A stretch of 38,322 nt of DNA from F23-D06 sp045130275. Lineage in GTDB: Bacteria; Bacteroidota; Bacteroidia; Bacteroidales; WCHB1-69. The stretch spans positions 1 to 38,322 of the forward strand of contig JBGUPL010000076.1 in the NCBI GenBank assembly GCA_045130275.1, read 5' to 3'. The translations under genes were made by a program, and so were the position numbers. How positions within the stretch are numbered: position 1 is the first letter of the stretch; every line of letters begins with the position of its first letter. Positions 10,101-18,700 of this stretch are shown here, one piece after another. The notes beneath the pieces are model-generated. The model was not told the origin of the DNA, made no database searches, and was given only the letters and a program-made list of their open reading frames with translations.

Positions 10101-12450
10101 GAATTACAAGGCCGCCAGCGATACGGTTTGGAGCACGGAGTTCGTTTCCGACACCACGCTCGTGTTGGACAACCTCGCTCCGACCACCACTTATACGGTG
10201 AATGTCTATGGCGACTGTAGTGGGGAATACTCGCCCGCAGCCACCCTTACGTTTACCACCACGATGCTTGTGACCTCTCTCCCGTATAGCACCGATTTCA
10301 GCGGAACGCAAGATTGGATTCTGAACAACGGTACCTGCAGCAGCTATTGGACCATAGGCACTGCCAGTGGAACAAATGCACTGTATATCACCACCAACGG
10401 TACCTCGCCGGCATATAATAGTAACTCCTTCTCTGCGGTTTCTGCGGAAAAACTTTTCACCATAGGTGATATTCCCGAGGTGGTGATCAGCTTTGACGTG
10501 AAGATAGGCGGAGAGACTGCTTTCGATTACTTGAAGGTTTTCTTCGCTCCCGCCGACCAAGAGTATCCTGCGGCCCATACTAACGTCGCCTATGTTTCCG
10601 AAACCTACAGTGAATATGCTGTCAATTTCTCTGATTTCCTGCAGTATTCCACCTTCTCGTCATACCAGTATAAATACAACCTTACGAATGGTAATACGGT
10701 TCACGTAAGTGTGGTGATGCCCAATCCGAACCAGAATCCTACGGCGTCTTCGACAGCCAAACTCGTGTTCCTTTGGAAGAATGACAGCAATGGCGGTGAG
10801 CAACCCGGTGCGATTGTCTATAACGTGTCTGTTTCCGAGCTCACCTGTCCGCAACCGATCAATCTGACGGTCAATAACATCACAACGGATGGAGCGGATA
10901 TCCAATGGACGCCTTCAGGGGATGAGAGCAGTTGGATTTTGGAATACAAAGCCGCTGGGACGTCCACTTGGGATTCGGTGACGCTCACCACCACCACGTA
11001 CAGTTTGTCTTCTCTGACTCCCGGCGTGTCCTATCAGGTGCGGGTGCAGGCCGACTGTGGCAATGGCGATCACTCTGCGTGGACAAACGCTCAGTTCTTC
11101 GTGCCTTGCGATGCCATCACAGTGTTCCCCTATACCGAAGACTTTGAAAATGGAGGCCTAATTCCCGACTGTTGGTCGCAAGAGTATGCTTACGGCAGCC
11201 ATAATTGGATTTTCAAGACCGGTGGAGATAACCTTGGATCCATTCACACGGCTCACGCGGGTAACTACAACGCATTCTTCCAGGAAGAAAGTTCCGAAGG
11301 CCATATTACCCGTTTGGTGTCGCCCGTTTTGGACCTCACCGGTGTGGCAAATCCCTATGTCACCTATTGGTACGCTCAGCAGGTCTGGGGTAACTCCCAG
11401 GACAACTTGTCGGTCTATTACCGCACCTCGCTCACTGGACAATGGCTGATGCTGACCCAGTATTCCACTTCTGTTAACACTTGGACGAAGGATTCCCTTG
11501 CACTTCCGTCGCCTTCAGCCACCTATCAGATTGCGTTTGTGGGTATGGCTAATGACGGCCATGGTATTCTGTTGGATGACATCATGATTGCGGAATCCAG
11601 CAGTGGTCCGGCCATCACCAACCCGACCGTGGCCACCAACGCCGCCGACCCGGTTGCTCAAACTACGGCTACGCTGCACGCCACCATCACCAATCCCGAC
11701 AATGTGAGCATCGCCGCGAAGGGCTTCGAGTGGAAAGCCACCACGGGCGGCTCCTACACGCAGGTCGCCGGCACCGGCACGGGCAACAGTTTCACGGCCG
11801 ACCTCAGCAACCTTACGCCCAACACCAGCTACACCTTTAAGGCGTTCATCACCTACAACGGACAGACGGTCTATGGCGACGAGATGACCTTCACCACGCT
11901 GCCTGAGGACACTCCCGAGCCGTGCGATATCCCGACGAACCTGCACGCCTCCACGTGCGATGCCCACAGCATCACCATCGGTTGGAACACGAACGGCAAT
12001 GCCACGAGCTGGAACATCCGCTATCGTGTTGAGAACGGCGATTGGAGCAGTGCTGCCAGCAACACCAACACCTACGTGATGAGTGGCTTGGTCGCCGAGA
12101 CCGTTTACGAGATCGAGGTGCAGGCCAACTGTGGCAACGGCAACTTGAGCGACTGGAGCGAGCCCATCCATATTAGCACGACCATTGACGGCATCGACAG
12201 CTGGTTGGAGAACAGTGTGACGTTGTTCCCGAACCCTGCCCGCGAATACATTGACATCCGCGTGTACGGCGACCTGAACGTCACGATGATGGAGGTGTAC
12301 GATGTCTATGGCAAGTTGATTAACACGGTGGGCGTATGCGATACGCCCGTACAGACCCGCATCAATGTCAGTGGTCTCGCCGACGGCGTCTATTTCGTGC
12401 GCGTGACGACAGATAGGGGAGTGGTCACGAAGAGTTTTGTGAAAAAATAG
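7174..12450 (+). CDS. Giant modular T9SS-secreted cleaved-adhesin/CUB protein, 1758 aa
   Basis: Signal peptide 1-21 (GRAQ). Residues 22-188 form a clear cleaved-adhesin (PF07675-type) module as in gingipain haemagglutinin regions: EGFEDGVLPAGW, NNWLITPPI, IAFRHFN and LDDITV. Then an Ig-like segment resembling the SPD-2/Hydin or choice-of-anchor type (189-291, ISVLPTALQFPGV), MAM-like (291-457), FN3, a cleaved-adhesin-like module with RWLVTPPIDLS (547-740), FN3, CUB-like (831-947, VYDNGGVNGNYS...FDFLRIYDG), FN3, an STDFSGTQDWILNNG module (1032-1226), FN3, another adhesin-like module (1312-1477, TRLVSPVLDLTG), the FN3-like NPTVATNAADP cassette (1479-1584), FN3 (1585-1672), and the sorting domain (1673-1758). 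From residue 291 to the end it is collinear with gene 20083, so the first 290 residues are an added head or were lost from the other copy. Surface adhesion is inferred. Confidence 0.93.
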   Translation: MKKSLFTAVLLTLLAFSGRAQVTLLSEGFEDGVLPAGWTVIDADNDGRNWEHNTINSFLGGHTGEGSYVSFSYDNSTGTPLFPNNWLITPPITLVGNSTLTFYRMVGFFSYAEHYGVFISTTSPTDPSSYTMLFEETPTSSSYAWTMKSVDLSAYTGQTVYIAFRHFNCSGNLQIGLDDITVTSAVSDPYISVLPTALQFPGVSAGSSSPAQTLTVEGYNVTGDIMASVNSPFEVSLDNINFNSSVSIPDTENVLYVRYSPTVGGSDTSVLTLSCGSATTNVSLFGTSIDCSNFSMPYMQNFNDVPKNTIPNCWLRINPFDGYPKTTDDYSDVQGDNVLMFKCNFNTYEPIYAVMPQMPVDLSSLQMTFSTFREGSYSGTLSVGYVTSPNDSSTFVPVWSINAAQIGDNNPHPYLVTFDSVNIDPSLNYYITFKYKTSFNWYWFVDNIVVEELATCNPPTDLAVTGVTDVTATVNWTGNVDNYHLYYKSATDTGWTVIEYISPDTAGYQITGLTPATAYTWYVAAVCPDGTVTNSLATSTFSTECSTFIAPFVQNFALSSSLPQCWARYNGWANEVFAGGSLVTTNGGWGFNNSHVFDVYHAALNIYGTSCNRWLVTPPIDLSELTNPVLMFNLALTAYNTSSAIPDPTAQADDKFMVIVSTDHGATWSASNATVWSNDGNGNYSFNQISPSGEDITIPLTAYANQTVMIAFYGESTVSGNGDNDLHIDNVVVDNASNCAKPTNLSVASVMADAVTLSWTENGTATNWDIEYGPAGYQQGSAVATLVQANTNPFTVDSLSAMAYDFYLRANCGGEHSFWTGPITVTPGSFSMGVTGSDTLTSCSLVVYDNGGVNGNYSSGCDYMLVLYPETDGGFVGVMGTYQTEYDFDFLRIYDGAGVNNTMLGEYSGSGTVPALISSSGPLTLRFTSDNSQQSSGFQLTVFCENCPPPGDLTASNITSSSADLTWTSSYDAFMVNYKAASDTVWSTEFVSDTTLVLDNLAPTTTYTVNVYGDCSGEYSPAATLTFTTTMLVTSLPYSTDFSGTQDWILNNGTCSSYWTIGTASGTNALYITTNGTSPAYNSNSFSAVSAEKLFTIGDIPEVVISFDVKIGGETAFDYLKVFFAPADQEYPAAHTNVAYVSETYSEYAVNFSDFLQYSTFSSYQYKYNLTNGNTVHVSVVMPNPNQNPTASSTAKLVFLWKNDSNGGEQPGAIVYNVSVSELTCPQPINLTVNNITTDGADIQWTPSGDESSWILEYKAAGTSTWDSVTLTTTTYSLSSLTPGVSYQVRVQADCGNGDHSAWTNAQFFVPCDAITVFPYTEDFENGGLIPDCWSQEYAYGSHNWIFKTGGDNLGSIHTAHAGNYNAFFQEESSEGHITRLVSPVLDLTGVANPYVTYWYAQQVWGNSQDNLSVYYRTSLTGQWLMLTQYSTSVNTWTKDSLALPSPSATYQIAFVGMANDGHGILLDDIMIAESSSGPAITNPTVATNAADPVAQTTATLHATITNPDNVSIAAKGFEWKATTGGSYTQVAGTGTGNSFTADLSNLTPNTSYTFKAFITYNGQTVYGDEMTFTTLPEDTPEPCDIPTNLHASTCDAHSITIGWNTNGNATSWNIRYRVENGDWSSAASNTNTYVMSGLVAETVYEIEVQANCGNGNLSDWSEPIHISTTIDGIDSWLENSVTLFPNPAREYIDIRVYGDLNVTMMEVYDVYGKLINTVGVCDTPVQTRINVSGLADGVYFVRVTTDRGVVTKSFVKK
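11617..11925 (+). repeat. Shared FN3-like tail cassette (NPTVATNAADP...TLPEDTPEPC), copy in gene 7174
   Basis: About 310 bases encoding an FN3-like unit that is strongly conserved in DNA as well as protein with 19042-19335, 23716-24021 and 37993-38301. Flanking modules are much more diverged, which suggests recent exchange or homogenisation of this segment. Confidence 0.8.
12330..12348. repeat. In-frame palindrome GGGCGTAT-GCG-ATACGCCC, copy 2
   Basis: Identical to the copies at 61-79 and 19737-19755, with shared flanks (AACACGGT before, GTACAGACCCGCATCAA after). Translated within the sorting domain as part of GVCDTPVQT. Confidence 0.85.
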
Positions 12451-12459
12451 GTTGTCAAT

Positions 12460-12491
12460 AGGTTAGAAGGTTAGAGGGTTAGAAGGTTAAC
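12460..12491 (+). repeat. Octamer array after gene 7174
   Basis: AGGTTAGA, AGGTTAGA, GGGTTAGA, AGGTTAAC. The last unit runs into CCAATAACCGAG, giving a small fold-back around GGTTAACC. Confidence 0.85.
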
Positions 12492-12516
12492 CCAATAACC
12501 GAGATGACCCAAAAAC

Positions 12517-12548
12517 AGGCATCGGTCGTAAGGCTGGTGCCTTTTTTT
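12517..12548 (+). terminator. Intrinsic terminator of gene 7174
   Basis: Left arm 12517-12526 (AGGCATCGGT), loop CGTAAG, right arm 12533-12542 (GCTGGTGCCT) with G-U pairs, then a run of T's to 12548. It is a shorter, diverged form of the terminator after the other genes. Confidence 0.82.
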
Positions 12549-12582
12549 ATTCGTTATCAACAGCTGGTGTTTAATAAAATTG

Positions 12583-12590
12583 TATATTTG
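12583..12590 (+). promoter_or_regulatory. Bacteroidetes -7 element (TATATTTG) for gene 12703
   Basis: Exact TAnnTTTG match, 112 bases before the start codon, leaving an A-rich leader. The -33 element is not obvious. Confidence 0.55.
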
Positions 12591-12702
12591 CCACGGGTAT
12601 TGTATAGTGGGGAGAAGTGAAGGTTGTTATGTGGAATGTTCTATAAATCAACAGAAAAGAAAAATATAGATTGAAAATATTAATTCACTAAACCCAAAAA
12701 TT

Positions 12703-15700
12703 ATGAAGAAAATTCTATTATTGATGCTGACAGTAGTGACGTTGGGCTTCTTTGCCGGGTCTGTGTCAGCGCAGACGGTTTGGGACGGCACCACGGACAT
12801 TTCGTGGTATGACGATGGCCAGACCTCATTTGACATCTCCACGCCGGAGCAACTGGCGGGTGTGGCACAGCTGGTGAACAGCGGCACTTCCTTCAACGGT
12901 AAGACGCTGAACCTGACGGCCGACATCTGGCTGAACAGCACCGGGGACTCCACCAACAACTGGATTCCGATCGGTGGCAGCGCCACGGCGTCCGGTGAGG
13001 ACCAAAGCGCCGGCAACGCCTTCCAGGGCGTGTTCAACGCCCACGGGCACTCCATTTACAACCTCTATTGCGAGAAGCAGAACTACTTCCACGCAGGCCT
13101 TTTCGGTTGTATTAAAAACCCCTGCACCATCGACTCCTTGGTGATGGTCAATCCTGTGTTGAAGTCGAAAGGCATGATGGGTGCCATCACGGGTATGACC
13201 CGCAGCGGCGGTGCCATCTACATCCGTTATTGTTTGGTTATCAACGGTCGCATGCAAGGCACCGGCGGCAACAATATCGGTTTCATTGTGGGTGCCAACT
13301 ATCCGAACTCTTCCGGCACGCAGATCCAGAACTGCGGCGCCACGGGCACGATTACGGGCAACTATCCCGGCGGCCTGGGCGGCAACAGCCAGAATGAGAC
13401 CTTTACCAACTGCTACTTCGCAGGCTCCATCACTGGATCTCCCTCCGGCGGCATTGCAGCCTATTCAGGCACGCTGAACAACTGCTACTCTTACGTCAGC
13501 ACGTCCGTCTCTGGCGGCAACAACGGTAATGTGGTCACCCAGGCTGAAATGCAGGATGCGCAGATGATCACCAACCTCGGTGACGCATTCAAGATGGACA
13601 ACGGCGTGAACAACGGCTATCCGGTCATGTCTTACATGTCGGGTGTTGACCCGATCTCCGCCGAGATTTGTCAGGGCGAGAGCATCACCATTTCTGCTTT
13701 CGGCTTTGACACCTACGCGTGGAGCAACGGCGCCACCACAGAATCCATCACTGTCTCTCCCACCTCTACCACTGCTTACACGGTGACTTGCACCAGCAAT
13801 GGCGTCTCCACTGTCTTGACTTCCACCATCACCGTCTTCCCGCAGGCTGAAATCACCGCCATGGTGGTTCCCAGTTCCGACGGCCAGACCCACGCCACGC
13901 TTAACCAGACCACCTTCACGGTGGGTTGCGGCAGCAGCGACAACATCACCCTTGTGGTGACTCCCGAGACGAACTACCGCGTGTGCCGTGTCACTTTGAA
14001 CGGCACCCAGATTTACGGTGACGACTTCGGCGAGGGCCCAGTGAACATTACCGTGAACCCTGGCGGCACGCTCGGCGAGGTGAAGGTCTTCCTCTCCAAC
14101 GAATACACCATCTCCATCACCGAACTGCTTGACACGGGCGACACGCTGCATCTCTCCTCTTTGGTGCAGCCTTACGGTTCAAACGGCATCGTAACTGTCA
14201 ATGCTGGAACTGACCAGACGTTCACCTTCAACAACACGGCCCGTTACGTCTTGGTTGACGCCGTCATTGACGATGGAGCCCAAGGTGTGGTCAACACTTA
14301 CGAGTTCCAGAACATTCACGAGAACCACACAATTGTGCTCACTTACGTGGACAGCTGCGGTATCTCTGCGTTGCCGTTCTTCGACGACTTGGAGTGGACG
14401 ACAGCCAGCACCGTTCCGGACTGCTACGAGGCCATTCAGTACAGCTCCTATCCGTACATTCAGAACTCTGCCACGAATGCGCACAGCGGCAGCAAGTCTT
14501 TCTATGCTTACATGTCCGGTTCCTCTTACACTTACTACATTGTGCTGCCCAAGATTGTTGACACTGTCGCCTATCCTTTGAGTGATCTTAAGGTCTCTTT
14601 CTGGGGTAGAACCAGCAACGCCAGCAACTCTTTCACCGTTGGTGTGATGTCTGACCCGACCGATCTCAGCACCTTCACGACGGTGAGCACCCTGCCGGCC
14701 ACTTCCACTTCGTATGCGGAATATACTTGCTACATTGGTGTCGCCGGACACGGTCACGAGTACATCGCCATCAAGTTCAATTGCGGTGCTAACTATACCA
14801 ACTCCAGCATCGATGACATCACGGTGGACTTCGCACCGCAGTGTTCTCCTGTGACCAACTTGCATGCAAGCAGTGTTTTCGGCTCCAATGCCACTATAGC
14901 TTGGTCGCCGAACTCCGTGGGTACCGCTTCCGATTATACCATACACGTATATGACATGGCGAATGAAACGGAATCGACTTATACCACCACGGAGACTTCC
15001 TACACGATTATGGGCCTTTCCGAACTGACGCCCTACCAAGTCGGAGTTTTCGTGAATTGTGACAACGGGGAGTCCAGCGACACTACTTTCCTCAATTTCA
15101 TGACGCCGTGCAACAACCCTGTGAACTACTCAGTGGGCAATTCCACGACGACGAACAACTATCTGCCTACCAATATCTATTATGGTAACTCCTATTCCCA
15201 GCAAATCGTGACCGCCAGCGTGTTTGAGGGTACAGCAAACGACTTTGCCAGCATTTCTGTCAAAGACAACACCACATCTGCAACCGTTCGTGCTTGCGAC
15301 ATCTATTTGGCCCATGTTCCGGCCAACATGAATTTGGCTAACGACTGGATTTTGCCCTCTGCCTCCAACAACATCACTTTCACGCTGGTCTTTTCCGGCA
15401 ACGTGAATTTCGGCACTGGCGATTGGGTGACAATTGATTTCGATACCCTTTTCCCGTACAATGGCACCGACAATTTGTTGGTTGTGTTCAATGACCACAC
15501 CAATTCTTACACCTTGACCCATACATACGATGTGGTGGAGAACACCAACACATCTTCCATGGCACGTTATATGTATCGTGACGGTACGCCCTATGATGCG
15601 TTCAATCCTGGAACCCAAAGCTACAGTGCCGGTGTCCTGAACGTCGTGAACACCCTTCGTTTTGGCTATTGCGACGCCAGCACATGTATCGTCCCGAACA

Positions 15701-18700
15701 CGGTGACGGCCTCCAATGTCACGCAGAATGCTGCTGACATCACATGGATTTCCGCTGGCTCCGAATCCTCCTGGGAGGTGGAATACAAGGCCGATGCTGA
15801 TGCCGACTGGACCTCTGCCGGGACGGTTACCAGCACGCAGATCAGTTTGTTCGATCTTAACGGTAACACGCTCTATCATCTGAGAGTCCGCGCCATTTGC
15901 GGTTCTGACGAAATGAGTGTCTGGAGTCCAGTGATCAGTTTCCGCACCGAATGCGCCAGTATCTCTCAACTGCCTTATTCTGAAGACTTTGAAGATCTTT
16001 CTTCTATCTACAGCACCAGCCAGGACAACTATATTCTCTGCTGGGACCGCTACGCTTCCGACCCCTCGCACTACGTGTACGTTTCGAGTAGCAGCAGTTA
16101 CGCCCATAACGGCAGCCGCTTCTTGGATTTCCACCACACCACTGGCTGTTTCAACATCGCCATCCTGCCTCCGATTGATGCCAGTATTAACATCAGCGAC
16201 CTGATGGTCAGCTTCTACGCTTGCCGTAGCGGCAACACTGGTTATCTCGAAGTGGGTGTGATGAGCGACAAGACGGATCCGACCACTTTCGTCGTGATGG
16301 ACACCATCGACCTCTCTTCATACAACACTTACGATTACGGCCTGCAACAGGTCTCCTTCGAGAACTACTCTGACAATGGGCATTACATTGCCTTCCGCGT
16401 CTCCAACGCTGTAGGCTGCGGTTACTATATTGACGAGGTGCTTCTTGAGGAGCGTCCCAACTGTATGTACCCCACCAATATCCATGCCACCAATATCTCC
16501 AGCGACAATGTGACGTTGGCATGGACGGAGACGGGGTCCGCCACTGCATGGAACATCATTTACGGTGAGGTGGGCTTCGATCCTGAAGAGGGAGGTACCA
16601 TCGTGAGTGCCGATGCCAACCCGTTCACCGTCACCGACCTGCTTAATGCCACCTCCTACGATTTCTACGTGCAGGCTGACTGCGGCGGTTTGCAGAGCCC
16701 GTGGAACGGTCCGCTGAACGTGAAGACAGGCGTTTACAACATGGGCGTCACCGGCAGCGACACGCTGACCACCTGTGGCGTTTATATCTATGACGACGGC
16801 GGTGCGGACGGCAACTACAGTCTCAACTGCAACTACACGTTGGTGGTTTATCCCGAGACGGAAGGCAGCGGCCTCGCCATCAGCGGCACGGTGAACACCT
16901 ATAGCAACTATGCCTCCTACAACGGCGTCGTGACCATTTACGGCGGCGTGGGCACCTCAGGCGTCGTTTTGGGTACTTACACTGGCGTTCATACCGTGAA
17001 TCTGGCCTACGGCGGCCCGGTCACCATTAATTTTACCTCTGGTTCTTACTATAACTATGCCGGTTTCGAACTGTTGGTGCAGTGTACCGACTGTTACCCG
17101 CCGACCAATGTCGCCGTTTCCAACCAGACGCTGGACGGCGCCACCGTCACATGGAGTGGCAATGCCGACAGCTATGAGGTTGTCATAGGCGGAGCCATGA
17201 CAGCGACTTACACAACTTCGGACACCACATATACCTTCACGGATCTCATGAGCAGTTCTTCCTACACGGTGAAAGTCCGTGGTATTTGCGGTTCTCAATA
17301 CTCCTTGTATTCCCAGGCGGCCAGCTTCAACACCTCTTGCGGCGCCATCACCATCACAGCCGAGAACCCGTGGTTCGAGGATTTCGAGGGTTATAGCGGC
17401 GGTGGTTCCCAACCGTTTGTCTGCTGGGATACGCCTGTCACCGAGGTGGTTGATAACGGCACCTCTCCGTTCGTCTATTGCGGACACAGCCCGTCTTGTC
17501 ACTCCGGCTCCAACTCCGCCGAGCTGAAAGGCTCTAATAACATGCTGGTGTTGCCCGAGTTCTCCAACGACATCCAAGAGCTGCGTCTCTCCTTCTGGGC
17601 GACGACTACCAGCACCTCAAACTACGGCACGGTGGAGGTGGGTTATATCACCGACATCGCCGACCCGACCTCTTTCGTGGCGTTAGGACCCGCTGGCGTC
17701 CCTGGCCCGCGTGGCAGCTCCGGCTCCGGCTCCGGCCACGGCAACTACATGGGACCGTTCGACTTCAACGGCGTGACGGCTACCTCGGCCAGAATGGCCA
17801 TCAAGTTCACCGGCTACTCCGGTCTCTCCTGGAACTTGGATGACTTCACCGTCTCTTTGGCTCCTAACTGTCCTTCTCCCGTGAAGACCAGCGTTCAGGC
17901 TTCCAATGTGGACGGCCATAACGCCACCATCACCTTCACGGATGACGATCCCGACCACAACTCTTGGACGGTCTATTACAAGCCTTCCGCTGACAGCGTC
18001 TGGGAAACAGAAGTGACCAACACCACTACTGCTACGTTGACCAACCTCAACCCGCAGACCACTTACGACGTGTATGTGGTGACCAACTGCACCACTCCCG
18101 AAGAGGAGGAAGATGCAACGCTCACCATCCATTTCACCACCACGGTGGCATGTCCCGCCCCGCAGAACCTCACGGTTTCCAACATCGACATGACCACTGC
18201 CACGGTGACTTGGTTCAGCAATGCCGACAGCTTCACCATCGAGTATGGTGAGACCGGCTTCGCGGTCGGTACCGGCACCACGGCCACCATCACCACGACC
18301 AGCTACGATCTGACCGGTCTGACCTCAGGCACCACCTACACGGTGTATGTGACGGCAGATTGCGGCGCGGATGGCAACTCCACTTCCGCATCTGTTGACT
18401 TCAGCACCACCATCTGCGCTGCCGCTGACCAGTGCGCCTTCACGTTCACGCTCGAAGACAGCTTTGGTGATGGTTGGAACGGCGGTACGCTTAGCGTGAA
18501 GCAGAACAACATCACGGTGGCCACCCTGGGTCTGAGTTCCGGCTCTTCTGCTACTGCAGTGGTGAATCTCTGCGACAACGTATCCACCAGCTTGGTATGG
18601 ACTTCCGGCAGCTACGCTTACGAAGCCGGATTCTCCATCACAGGACCTGACGGCACCGTGCTCTTCTCTCATGACAGCATGAGCACTTACACCACCTACA

